Below, piece by piece: positions 25,513 to 33,715 of a stretch of DNA of 64,000 nt. Numbering within the stretch: position 1 is the first letter of the stretch; each line of letters opens with the position of its first letter. Below the pieces are notes generated by a model. It made no database searches and was not told the origin of the DNA. It worked only from the letters and a program-made list of their open reading frames with translations. A program made the position numbers and the translations under genes. Source of the stretch: Idiomarina loihiensis (GTDB taxonomy: Bacteria; Pseudomonadota; Gammaproteobacteria; Enterobacterales; Alteromonadaceae); assembly GCF_024584785.1 (NCBI RefSeq), contig NZ_CP074112.1, positions 372,001-436,000 of the forward strand, written 5' to 3'.

Positions 25513-26598
25513 ATGAAACGGTTAACATTACTATCAGTAGCTGTTGCATCAGCACTATTGTCAGCACCTGTGTTTGCTCAAGCGAGTAATGAGACAGGAC
25601 GTTTTTATGTTGGTCCACGCATTGGTATGTTTGGGACTGACTCAGACCGCGTTGCGCTAGAACGCAACCAACTACACACCTTCGGTGGTGGTTTTGACGC
25701 TGTCTTCGGCGGTTTAGAAGCTGGTTTCCAGTTCACTCCTGAGTGGGGTTATCGAGTTTACTACGATTATTTGCGTGGTGACTTAGAAACAACAGATTCA
25801 TTCGATTCTAGCGGTAACGTGCTAGGTATTGATGTGGTTTATAACTTTACCGAGAAATTCTACGGTGCCGCTGGTATCAACGCGACCGAGCTTGGCAACG
25901 TTAGCAACCAATTCTTACGGTTATCGGCCGGTTATCGTGAATACCTTACGGACGACCTAGCATTAACCGTTGAAGGTGCCTTGCAGCAAAGCGACGGCGA
26001 TTTAACCGAATTTATGTTCTTAACTAGCTTGCGTTGGTACTTCGGCGGTAACTCAGGTTACAGCAGCACGTCTTCAACTGCTGCTAGCGAACCAGCTCAA
26101 GCAGCACCGGTTGCGCCAGTTGTTGTTGCTGATTCTGACAACGATGGTGTGAATGACAACTTAGATAAGTGTCCTAACACCCAAGCGGGTTATGTGGTTG
26201 ATGCTGATGGTTGCGTGAAGTATGAGAACGAGGTGGTTAAGCGTGACTTGATCGTGAACTTCGCCATCAACTCAGCAACAATTGCAGCAGATCAGAAAGC
26301 TGATATTAAAGCAGCAGCTGATTTCTTGAAACAGTATCCACAGTTGGATATCACCGTTGAAGGCTATACTGATAGTTCTGGTCCTGCTACGTTCAACCAG
26401 CAGTTATCAGAGCGTCGCGCTAAAGCTGTTGGTGATGCCTTGATTAACGATTACGGTATTGCTGCTGAACGTGTAACCACTGTCGGTTACGGCGAAAGCA
26501 AGCCACGCTACCCGAACGACACTCGCGAGAATCGCATCAAAAACCGTCGTATCGAAGCGCACATGAAAGTGAGTAAGAAAGTTCCTGTAACTGAATAA
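25513..26598 (+). CDS. OmpA-family outer-membrane porin with TSP3-like linker
   Basis: A 361-aa outer-membrane protein. The signal peptide (residues 1-22, ending FAQA) is followed by an N-terminal beta-barrel of alternating residues (about 25-185). A Ser/Ala/Pro-rich linker and one calcium-binding thrombospondin type 3 repeat, DSDNDGVNDNLDKCPNT (about 207-223, with a cysteine pair), come next. The C-terminal OmpA peptidoglycan-binding domain has GYTDSSGPATFNQQLSERRA and NRRIEAHM. It ties the outer membrane to the cell wall. The gene stands alone: promoter upstream, strong terminator downstream. A strong ribosome binding site (AAGGAGCATCTC) suggests high expression. Confidence 0.92.
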   Translation: MKRLTLLSVAVASALLSAPVFAQASNETGRFYVGPRIGMFGTDSDRVALERNQLHTFGGGFDAVFGGLEAGFQFTPEWGYRVYYDYLRGDLETTDSFDSSGNVLGIDVVYNFTEKFYGAAGINATELGNVSNQFLRLSAGYREYLTDDLALTVEGALQQSDGDLTEFMFLTSLRWYFGGNSGYSSTSSTAASEPAQAAPVAPVVVADSDNDGVNDNLDKCPNTQAGYVVDADGCVKYENEVVKRDLIVNFAINSATIAADQKADIKAAADFLKQYPQLDITVEGYTDSSGPATFNQQLSERRAKAVGDALINDYGIAAERVTTVGYGESKPRYPNDTRENRIKNRRIEAHMKVSKKVPVTE

Positions 26599-26610
26599 GT
26601 TAGAGTGTTC

Positions 26611-26655
26611 TTAAAAAAGGCGTCTCAAACCTTGCGTTTGAGGCGCCTTTTTGCA
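26611..26655 (+). terminator. Intrinsic terminator of the OmpA-like gene
   Basis: A long stem of 14 bp, AAGGCGTCTCAAAC / GTTTGAGGCGCCTT, contains one G-U pair and a 5-nt loop, and ends in five T. It has an A run on the left side as well. Confidence 0.92.
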
Positions 26656-26740
26656 TAATTGAGCGCTGCAAAAAAGCAGCTTAATGAGTACCTTTGGTTT
26701 TTACGTGTTCGTAGTAACAGATATTTGATAAAGAGGCAGC

Positions 26741-27457
26741 ATGAGCGATAGTAATTTGGAACAAGCCCAAGCAGATGGTAAATACATTCGCACTGTGCGT
26801 AGCTTTGTTAAGCGCGAAGGGCGCTTAACCAGAGGGCAAGCTGCTGCGTTAGAGCGAAGCTGGCCAACCATGGGGCTAACTCATCAGCAGGGTCTCTTAG
26901 ATTTAACCCAAGTGTTTGGCCGCGAAGCACCTACAGTCTTAGAAATCGGCTTTGGTATGGGTAAATCATTAGTGGCTATGGCTGCAGCTGCACCAGAAAA
27001 GAACTTTATCGGAATCGAAGTGCATCGTCCTGGCGTGGGCGCTTGCTTGATGGAAGCCGAAACTGCAGGCCTCACTAATTTACGTGTTTACGAACACGAT
27101 GCGGTTGAAGTTCTACGAGATTGTATTGCCGATGGTGCATTAGACACGGTTCAAGTTTTTTTTCCCGACCCTTGGCATAAAAAGCGTCATCATAAACGGC
27201 GTCTTATTCAGCCTGCTTTTGTTGAAGCCTTACGACCTAAATTAGCGCTGGGTGGTGTTTTGCACTTAGCCACGGATTGGGAAAACTACGCCGAGCATAT
27301 GCTAGAAGTCATGTCTGGCGCTGCTAATTGGCGTAACCTAGCGGAAGACCAAGGATACATTCCGCGTCCTAGCGAACGCCCCCTTACCAAGTTTGAGCAA
27401 CGAGGCGAGCGACTAGGTCATGGCGTTTGGGATTTGAAGTTTAGCCGGATAGGTTAA
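26741..27457 (+). CDS. trmB: tRNA (guanine-N7-)-methyltransferase TrmB
   Basis: TrmB makes m7G at position 46 of the tRNA variable loop with S-adenosylmethionine. The SAM-binding motif is [13 protein letters not shown] (about 65-77), followed by [30 protein letters not shown] is the family signature with the catalytic aspartate, and the C-terminal [15 protein letters not shown] block closes the protein. The length is 238 aa (E. coli 239). The last 4 bp overlap the convergent hemW. Confidence 0.96.
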   Translation: MSDSNLEQAQADGKYIRTVRSFVKREGRLTRGQAAALERSWPTMGLTHQQGLLDLTQVFGREAPTVLEIGFGMGKSLVAMAAAAPEKNFIGIEVHRPGVGACLMEAETAGLTNLRVYEHDAVEVLRDCIADGALDTVQVFFPDPWHKKRHHKRRLIQPAFVEALRPKLALGGVLHLATDWENYAEHMLEVMSGAANWRNLAEDQGYIPRPSERPLTKFEQRGERLGHGVWDLKFSRIG

Positions 27458-28611
27458 ACTAACTGATCTAGTAAGGAATTTAAGTAACGCCGACCAAGCG
27501 CTGTAGCTTCCCAGCTATCACCTAGGTCAGTTAACAGTGCTTGCTCTGCCGGCTTAGCTAATGCCGGCGCAAGCACGGCTTCAGCTGCAGTCAAAGCTAA
27601 TCCTGTGCGCTCGCAGAATAATTGTTTAGGGACTGCTTCGAATAAACGCAGATAATTCATGAAAAATTCAAACGGACGGTCTTCGTCCGATACCTGCCAT
27701 TCTTTATAGCGTAGCGGCTTGGTTAAATCCAAATAGCCCTGCGGATGTTTGATTTTTTCGCATCGAAGCAGCTGATTTTGCTCTGGTAGTGAAATCTTAC
27801 TATGCGCACCGCAGCCAATACCCAAGTAGTCACCAAAGGTCCAGTAGTTACGATTATGTCGGCTTTGATGACCCGGTTTCGCATAGGCACTCACTTCGTA
27901 CTGCAGATAGCCAGCTGCTAATAAACGTTGATGCCCTAACTCCTGAATTTCCCAGAGAGTATCGTCATCAGGTAACTGGGGCGGCCTGCTGGCAAAGACC
28001 GTATTTGGTTCTATGGTTAATTGGTACCATGAGATGTGCGGTGGTTGCAGTGCAATAACTTGGTCTAAGTCGGCCATGGCTGCGGCGGTTGATTGGCCGG
28101 GTAGTCCATGCATTAAATCTAGATTAAAACTGCGTAGCGGCAAACTAGCAGCATGCTTAGCAGCTACTATAGCTTGCTGTGGATTATGAACCCTTCCTAG
28201 GGCGGTTAATTGTTCAGCTTGCAAACTTTGAACACCGATAGATAGGCGGTTTACCCCAGCATCCGCAAAACCGGCGAATCGCTCTGTCTCAAAGGTGCCA
28301 GGGTTGGCCTCTAGAGTGACTTCACAATCAGGTGCTAGCGGGATAAGCTTAGCAATGCCGTCCAGTAATTGCTTAATAGCTGCAGCCGAGAGCAAGCTTG
28401 GTGTTCCGCCACCAATAAAAATGCTTTGCAGTGACCGCTGTTGAACCCAGTCTAAGTCTGCTCGCAAATCATCTAATAAACGTGCAATGTAGGCCTGTTC
28501 AGGGATCTCTTGCTTTAAACCATGGGAGTTAAAGTCGCAGTAAGGGCATTTTTGTATACACCAAGGCACATGCACATACAAACTCAGTGGTGGCAGTTGC
28601 ATCAGGCTCAT
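27454..28611 (-). CDS. hemW: Heme chaperone HemW (radical SAM, HemN-like)
   Basis: HemW is related to coproporphyrinogen III dehydrogenase HemN but acts as a heme chaperone in the family members studied. The radical-SAM cysteines are C18, C22 and C25 in [17 protein letters not shown], which helps bind SAM, comes next, and the HemW C-terminal domain follows. The length is 385 aa. The extra N-terminal cysteine that marks true HemN is absent, which supports HemW. The start overlaps the rdgB stop by 4 bp, giving the conserved rdgB-hemW operon. Confidence 0.94.
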   Translation of the reverse strand: MSLMQLPPLSLYVHVPWCIQKCPYCDFNSHGLKQEIPEQAYIARLLDDLRADLDWVQQRSLQSIFIGGGTPSLLSAAAIKQLLDGIAKLIPLAPDCEVTLEANPGTFETERFAGFADAGVNRLSIGVQSLQAEQLTALGRVHNPQQAIVAAKHAASLPLRSFNLDLMHGLPGQSTAAAMADLDQVIALQPPHISWYQLTIEPNTVFASRPPQLPDDDTLWEIQELGHQRLLAAGYLQYEVSAYAKPGHQSRHNRNYWTFGDYLGIGCGAHSKISLPEQNQLLRCEKIKHPQGYLDLTKPLRYKEWQVSDEDRPFEFFMNYLRLFEAVPKQLFCERTGLALTAAEAVLAPALAKPAEQALLTDLGDSWEATALGRRYLNSLLDQLV

Positions 28612-29222
28612 TGGCTCGCCAAACTTAATTGCTGTAGCAACTGACGTAATGCTTGGCCGCGATGACTTCGGGCCTGCTTTTCGGTTTTACTTAATTGTGC
28701 TGCTGAGCACTGTAATTCATCAACCCCAAAGATTGGGTCATAGCCGAAGCCTCCACTGCCTGTTGCAGCCGATAAAATATGACCATGCCAAATGCCATGG
28801 CAAATGATAGGAGTAGGGTCCTCAGCATGCGTTAGATAAACTAAGACACAGTGAAAGCTCGCCGTACGCTGGGCCGCAGGAACCTCAGCTAATTGCTGTA
28901 ATAATTTCTCGATATTCTGTTGGTCGGATGCTTTGCCACCATGGAGGTCAGCTGCGTATCTGGCAGAATAAATACCAGGAGCTCCGTGTAGGGCATCAAC
29001 AGCTAGGCCAGAGTCATCAGCGAGAGCAGGTAATCCCGTATGTAAAGCTGCGTGACGTGCTTTTATGATGGCGTTTTCGACAAAGGTTAGCCCAGTTTCT
29101 TCGGCATCACTAAGTTGCCATTCTGATTGCGGACGAACCTGCCATGCTAACGGCGCTAATAACTCTTGCAGTTCTTTAACTTTGCCAGGGTTACCCGTAG
29201 CTAAAACAATTTCTCGCATCAT
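28608..29222 (-). CDS. rdgB: dITP/XTP pyrophosphatase RdgB
   Basis: RdgB hydrolyses dITP, ITP and XTP to monophosphates and keeps deaminated purines out of DNA and RNA. The substrate loop [11 protein letters not shown] is near the N-terminus, [12 protein letters not shown] carries the acidic metal ligands, and GGFGYDPIF and [10 protein letters not shown] follow. The length is 204 aa. Two ATG codons in tandem (29222 and 29219) are possible starts. It is the first gene of rdgB-hemW and is divergent from cvrA, with 69 bp between them. Confidence 0.95.
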   Translation of the reverse strand: MMREIVLATGNPGKVKELQELLAPLAWQVRPQSEWQLSDAEETGLTFVENAIIKARHAALHTGLPALADDSGLAVDALHGAPGIYSARYAADLHGGKASDQQNIEKLLQQLAEVPAAQRTASFHCVLVYLTHAEDPTPIICHGIWHGHILSAATGSGGFGYDPIFGVDELQCSAAQLSKTEKQARSHRGQALRQLLQQLSLASQ

Positions 29223-29291
29223 ACTTTACCCATATGTTAATTTGCTTGGTATTATAGAGCCATACGAGTCAGCCATAAAGAGGAATGCTAA

Positions 29292-31019
29292 TTGATTGAA
29301 ATCACCGGATTGATGTTATTAATGGGGTCACTATTGCTGGTCAGTATTTTAGCCGCAGTGGTATCTAATCGGTTGGGCGCTCCATTATTATTAACCTTTC
29401 TCGTGGTTGGCATGCTTGCTGGCGAAGAGGGCGTGTTAGGTATCGAGTTTGATAATCCGGCTCTAGCATTCTTTATTGGCTCATTGGCATTGGTTATTAT
29501 TCTTTTTGATGGTGGTATGCGTACCCACAAGGAACGCTTTCGAGTAGCCTTATGGCCGGCTATCAGCTTAGCCACTGTTGGCGTTGCCCTAACTTGTGCT
29601 ATTACTGCGGCTGGGGTGGTGTGGTTATTTGATTTACCATGGCCAACAGCCTTATTAATAGGCGCTATTCTAAGTTCAACAGATGCCGCTGCCGTGTTTG
29701 GTATCTTCCAATCGCAAAACCTACGAATTAAGCAACGGGTAGCTTCCACGCTAGAGATAGAGTCGGGTACTAACGACCCGATGGCGATTATTTTAACCAT
29801 GACCCTCACCACTATGATTGCAACTGCCGCGGAGTTCTCTTGGCTAGCGATGAGCTTTGATGTGGTCAAACAATTAGTGATTGGTTTTGCGGCCGGTTGG
29901 TTAGGTGGACGCACCTTTATTTGGATGTCGCGGAAAATCTCCGTTCAGTTCACGTTTTTCCCATTATTTGCCGCAGCCTCGGCGGTGGTAGTGTTTGCGA
30001 TTACCAGTGGTTTACAAGGCAGTGGTTACTTGGCGGTTTACCTCATGGGTTACCAAATTGGTAATTCACGGTTGCCGCAGTTGGTTCATATTTTGCAAGT
30101 TCAAGACGGCTTAGCTTGGCTGAGCCAGATTATGATGTTCTTAATTCTAGGCATGTTAGTGACGCCTTCGCATTTAATCGAATATTGGCCACTTTCGCTA
30201 TCTGTTGCAGCGTTAATGATATTTATTGCGCGCCCCATTGCAGTGGTGATTAGTTTACTACCCTTCGTCTTCCCTTGGCGTGAGCAAGTGTTCATGAGTT
30301 GGGTTGGATTGCGCGGTGCCGTACCTATCATCTTGGCATTGTATCCATGGTTGTCTGGAGTGCCAGACCAAGAACTGTTCTTCGATATCGCGTTTATGGT
30401 GGTGATGGTGTCATTGATAGTGCAGGGTTGGTCGTTGGCGCCTTTGGCGCGTTGGTTGGGGTTAGAGGTACCGGCTGTTGCTGAGCCTGACCAGCGCATG
30501 CCGTTAGACCGCATAGGTAGTAAGGACCCTCTAGAAGTTCTAGCTTACAGTGTAAGTGAACGTTCACCTGCATGTGATCATTACTGGTCTGATTTAACCA
30601 TTCATGCTCCGGCAGAATTCGTCGGTTTGGTTCGGCAAGGGGAGTGGATTCAAAGTGTTGATCAGCCTCGCTTTGAAGAAGGCGATACGGTGATAGTGAT
30701 GGCAAAAGTTCAGCACATTGATGAAATTAGTAAAGTGTTAGCTGCCGGCGGTAAACCGAAAGAAATTCAAACCAGTGAATTCTTTGGTGACTTTAGTTTA
30801 CGTGGCAGTCTTAGTTTGGCTGAGGTAGCTAGCTTTTATCCGTTGGGAGAGCTCTCTGACGATTTGGCTGCGCTCACATTAAATGATTATTTTGACCGGA
30901 AATTCCACCGTCGTGTGGTGGTAGGTGACGACCTGAAGATTGGCCAAGTGCAATTAACGGTGCGCGAGTTAAATGAACATGGTGAGATCAGCCAAGTAGG
31001 GGTGAAGCTACTTGGCTAA
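29292..31019 (+). CDS. cvrA: K+/H+ antiporter CvrA (NhaP2), CPA1 family
   Basis: An inner-membrane cation/proton antiporter of 575 aa. The N-terminal domain has about 12 to 13 membrane segments, with FDGGMRTHKERFR, SSTDAAAVF, LEIESGTNDPMA (the ion-binding N-D pair) and SWVGLRGAVPIILA. The C-terminal cytosolic part (about 400-575) contains a TrkA-C/RCK-like regulatory region. Homologues NhaP2 of Vibrio and CvrA of E. coli export K+ and are linked to osmotic and volume control. The start is a TTG at 29292 with AAGAGGA about 8 nt upstream; no ATG fits the conserved N-terminus. It interrupts the otherwise minus-strand yggS-to-hemW cluster. Confidence 0.93.
   Translation: MIEITGLMLLMGSLLLVSILAAVVSNRLGAPLLLTFLVVGMLAGEEGVLGIEFDNPALAFFIGSLALVIILFDGGMRTHKERFRVALWPAISLATVGVALTCAITAAGVVWLFDLPWPTALLIGAILSSTDAAAVFGIFQSQNLRIKQRVASTLEIESGTNDPMAIILTMTLTTMIATAAEFSWLAMSFDVVKQLVIGFAAGWLGGRTFIWMSRKISVQFTFFPLFAAASAVVVFAITSGLQGSGYLAVYLMGYQIGNSRLPQLVHILQVQDGLAWLSQIMMFLILGMLVTPSHLIEYWPLSLSVAALMIFIARPIAVVISLLPFVFPWREQVFMSWVGLRGAVPIILALYPWLSGVPDQELFFDIAFMVVMVSLIVQGWSLAPLARWLGLEVPAVAEPDQRMPLDRIGSKDPLEVLAYSVSERSPACDHYWSDLTIHAPAEFVGLVRQGEWIQSVDQPRFEEGDTVIVMAKVQHIDEISKVLAAGGKPKEIQTSEFFGDFSLRGSLSLAEVASFYPLGELSDDLAALTLNDYFDRKFHRRVVVGDDLKIGQVQLTVRELNEHGEISQVGVKLLG
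30990..31017. other. Stem-loop over the 3' coding end of cvrA
   Basis: The perfect 10-bp pair AGCCAAGTAG / CTACTTGGCT has an 8-nt loop. It includes the cvrA stop region and is not followed by a T run on either strand. It may protect or end the converging transcripts. Confidence 0.55.
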
Positions 31020-31025
31020 CTTGAG

Positions 31026-31502
31026 TTAATTAGCCCAAAACTCTTTGCTAAAACGTAGCTCTTGCTGTTGGTTACCCTGCTTAATAGTAATATAAAAGCG
31101 CAGTGTTTCTAGATGTGTGAACTCAACTTGAGTTAGATAATAGACAGCATCACCCTCTATGACCTCTTGAAATTCAAGAGTTTGCTGCATGCTCAACGGG
31201 TTCATCACATAACCACTAATAGCAACTTGTTGAGCCGGCTTACCTGCAATATCAGCAGCTAAAACTGCAATATTCACGGTGCCTAGGTACTTACTGCGTT
31301 GTAAATTGTACTCTTTAGCCATTTCGGGGCGCAGTAAGGTGGAGTTAAAGGCATTATAGTGAACTTCCCACGGCCCCAGTCGTTTACTTTGCTCAGCTTG
31401 GGCTGTTGCGCTTAACAGGGCCAGTAGCCCCAACACGGCAATGCTCAGCAAACGCACCCAGGTACAAGAGCTCAAACCACGGCTGGTACGATGGTAATTC
31501 AT
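31026..31502 (-). CDS. DUF4426 family exported protein
   Basis: A small (158 aa) protein of unknown function. It has a long N-terminal signal region: a basic stretch, then a hydrophobic core ending in ATAQA about residue 36. The signal may start at an internal residue. The mature part is about 120 aa and rich in beta-strand-like sequence (GPWEVHYNAFNSTLL, VNIAVLA), with a C-terminal RFSKEFW. DUF4426 proteins are found beside yggT, proC and rdgB in Vibrio and Alteromonadales, which fits this place. No catalytic residues are evident. It is probably periplasmic. Confidence 0.75.
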   Translation of the reverse strand: MNYHRTSRGLSSCTWVRLLSIAVLGLLALLSATAQAEQSKRLGPWEVHYNAFNSTLLRPEMAKEYNLQRSKYLGTVNIAVLAADIAGKPAQQVAISGYVMNPLSMQQTLEFQEVIEGDAVYYLTQVEFTHLETLRFYITIKQGNQQQELRFSKEFWAN

Positions 31503-31544
31503 AATGCAAACCTCTCGATGATTTTTGTACAGCTAGTAATAAGC

Positions 31545-32081
31545 TTAAATCAGCATGTTACCCAGCAAAATGCGAACAAATTGAATACCTACGATGAGCA
31601 CTAAAACCGATAAATCAAGCCCGCCAATAGGTGGGATGATACGTCGAATCGGCGCTAAAAAAGGCTCAGTTAACTGCGCGAGCATGGCTGTCATTGGATG
31701 ATAACCTTGGCTAAACCAGCTCATTAAGGCACGGATCAGCGTGACCCAGAATAAGATCGACAGAAATTGAAACACCACTAAGAACAAACTCCTGATTAAT
31801 GCTGTGACCACCATAGGTAAAGGCGCATTAATCAGTATTTGTACTAGATAAATCTTGGCTACGGCCACCAGTAACGCCAAGACCACAGCGGCTAAGTCCC
31901 ACCAACCTATAGTCGGTAATACTGAGCGCAAGGGTAATACCAGCGGATTACTCACTTTGACCACAAACTGGCTCAGCGGATTGTAAAAATCGGCTCTTAC
32001 CGCTTGCATCCATACGCGAAGAATCACCACCATCAAAAATAAGTCGAAAACAAAATCAACTAAAAAGGTTACGGCATTCAT
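31545..32081 (-). CDS. yggT: YggT family membrane protein
   Basis: An inner-membrane protein of 178 aa with two copies of the YGGT unit. Each has a pair of hydrophobic segments followed by a P-rich loop: FYNPLSQFVVKVSNPLVLPL in the first half and YHPMTAMLAQLTEPFLAPIR in the second. The role is poorly defined; it has been connected with osmotic shock and with cell division or thylakoid-type processes in other lineages. It follows proC (62 bp) in the conserved yggS-proC-yggT order. Confidence 0.9.
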   Translation of the reverse strand: MNAVTFLVDFVFDLFLMVVILRVWMQAVRADFYNPLSQFVVKVSNPLVLPLRSVLPTIGWWDLAAVVLALLVAVAKIYLVQILINAPLPMVVTALIRSLFLVVFQFLSILFWVTLIRALMSWFSQGYHPMTAMLAQLTEPFLAPIRRIIPPIGGLDLSVLVLIVGIQFVRILLGNMLI

Positions 32082-32106
32082 ACTCTCAGTTTACCTTGTA
32101 TTGGTG

Positions 32107-32132
32107 AGCCGCAACGTCATCGAGCTGCGGCT
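32107..32132 (-). other. Intercistronic stem-loop between proC and yggT
   Basis: AGCCGCA and TGCGGCT pair over 7 bp around a 12-nt loop, in the 62-bp gap between the two genes. There is no T run, so this is not a clear terminator. It may set the relative mRNA stability of proC and yggT. Confidence 0.35.
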
Positions 32133-32143
32133 TTAGGGTCCGA

Positions 32144-32971
32144 TTAAAACAGTTTAGCCATTTCTTGGTTACGTTGCACTGCTGCTTTGACTGCTTGCGC
32201 TGAAATCTTGTCAATCTCAGCGGCTTGATAAACCTCGATACCTTTTGCTGTAGAGCCGCCCTTACTGGTCACTTGCTTGCGTAAATCTTCCAACGAAAGC
32301 TCGCTAGCAATGGCCATTTCAGCTGCTCCTAGTGCCGTTTGTTGCACCATCGCTCGTGCTTTGTCAGCATCAAAACCTAATGCTGCTGCTGCTTTCTGTA
32401 AGCTTGCCATAAATTCAAAGAAGTATGCAGGACCACTGCCAGCTACAGCACCTAGAATGTCTAGTTGATCTTCATCGGCAACCCATAAAGTTGCACCTAC
32501 GCCATTAAAGGCTGCAGTGATAAAGTCTTGGTCGGTTTGATCAACGCGGTCGTCAGCGACCAAGCCCGACATGCCTTGCCCTACGAGTGAAGGTGTATTA
32601 GGCATGACGCGAATCATACGAATCGAGTCACCTAAATACTGTCGATATTTTTCAATACGAATACCGGCGGCGATAGTAACAATCAGTTTGTCGCTAAGGT
32701 TAGGTACTTGCTCACGCAGCTGTTGGCAGACTTGCGCCATCAACTGCGGTTTTACCGCAAGCACAATAACATCGGCTTGCGTAGCAACCTGGATGTTATC
32801 TTGACTGGTATGAACCTTGAGTTTGTCTTGTAACAGCTGCAGCTTACCAGCGCTTGGGTTGCTAACGTAAATAAGCTCGTTGGAATACCCACTTCGGACC
32901 ATCCCGCCAACGATGCTTTGGGTCATATTACCGGCCCCAATAAAGGCGATTTTGCGTGGCGTGGTTGTCAT
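32144..32971 (-). CDS. proC: Pyrroline-5-carboxylate reductase ProC
   Basis: ProC completes proline synthesis by reducing pyrroline-5-carboxylate with NAD(P)H. The N-terminal Rossmann fold has FIGAGNMTQSIVGGM (about 9-23). VLAVKPQ and IRVMPNTPSLVGQGM follow. The C-terminal signature is VAGSGPAYFFEFMASL ... GGSTAKGIEVYQ. The length is 275 aa. It lies 14 bp after yggS on the same strand. proB and proA are about 8 kb away, so proline synthesis is split into two nearby operons. Confidence 0.96.
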   Translation of the reverse strand: MTTTPRKIAFIGAGNMTQSIVGGMVRSGYSNELIYVSNPSAGKLQLLQDKLKVHTSQDNIQVATQADVIVLAVKPQLMAQVCQQLREQVPNLSDKLIVTIAAGIRIEKYRQYLGDSIRMIRVMPNTPSLVGQGMSGLVADDRVDQTDQDFITAAFNGVGATLWVADEDQLDILGAVAGSGPAYFFEFMASLQKAAAALGFDADKARAMVQQTALGAAEMAIASELSLEDLRKQVTSKGGSTAKGIEVYQAAEIDKISAQAVKAAVQRNQEMAKLF

Positions 32972-32985
32972 CTGTGTCTCCTTGA

Positions 32986-33684
32986 TTATTTGATTGAGTT
33001 GGTTCTGGCACCAAAAATAGCGGTGCCAATACGCACCATGGTTGAGCCATGAGCGATAGCAGCCGCAAGATCATTACTCATCCCCATGGATAGTGTATCT
33101 ATCTGATCATATTGGGTCTGTAACTGTAAAAACAACCGCTGCATGGCGGCAAAGCTATGGGCTTGTTGGTCAGCACTAGCATCGGCTTGGGGAATCGTCA
33201 TCAAACCGCGCAGCTGCAACTGCGGCAAACTAGCAATCAGCTGAGCCATTTGTTCTAGTTGCGCCGGTGCGATACCCGCTTTACTGGATTCGTCGTCAAT
33301 ATTTATCTGAATCAACACTTGTAACGGCGGGAGATGCGCTGGACGCTGTTGGCTTAAACGACGTGCTATTTTTTCGCGATCAAGGCTATGTACCCAAGCA
33401 AAATGTTCAGCAATGTCTTTGGTTTTATTCGATTGAATGGGGCCGATAAAATGCCACGTAAGCGGTAAATGCTGCAACTGCGTAATCTTCTGTACGCCTT
33501 CTTGCACATAGTTTTCACCAAAGTCTACTTGGCCGGCGGCATGGGCAGCAGCAACATCAGCGGCTGGCTTAGTTTTGCTAACGGCCAGCAGTTGTACGCT
33601 ATGCGGCTGGCGCTGGGCAGCTTGAGTTGCTTGCTTTATTTGGTTGCGGACTTCTTTTATCCGTTCAGCTATGTTATTTATCAC
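32986..33684 (-). CDS. yggS: PLP homeostasis protein YggS (PLPBP)
   Basis: A PLP-binding protein with the alanine-racemase N-domain fold but no known enzyme activity; it keeps pyridoxal phosphate and amino-acid pools balanced. The PLP lysine is in LLAVSKTKP. Also present are VDFGENYVQEG, WHFIGPIQSNK and the C-terminal phosphate loop SMGMSNDLAAAI. The length is 232 aa. It is the first gene of yggS-proC-yggT and is divergent from pilT with only 31 bp between start codons, so the two promoters must overlap or lie in coding DNA. Confidence 0.95.
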   Translation of the reverse strand: MINNIAERIKEVRNQIKQATQAAQRQPHSVQLLAVSKTKPAADVAAAHAAGQVDFGENYVQEGVQKITQLQHLPLTWHFIGPIQSNKTKDIAEHFAWVHSLDREKIARRLSQQRPAHLPPLQVLIQINIDDESSKAGIAPAQLEQMAQLIASLPQLQLRGLMTIPQADASADQQAHSFAAMQRLFLQLQTQYDQIDTLSMGMSNDLAAAIAHGSTMVRIGTAIFGARTNSIK

Positions 33685-33715
33685 TTGCTAACACTCACTA
33701 TAAAGAGGCCGTTCA

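Noticed and set aside
29288-29914. 208-codon open frame antisense to cvrA
   Set aside because: The opposite frame codes a complete, well-motifed antiporter; the antisense product is low-complexity Asn/Thr/Pro/Lys-rich, a usual shadow pattern.
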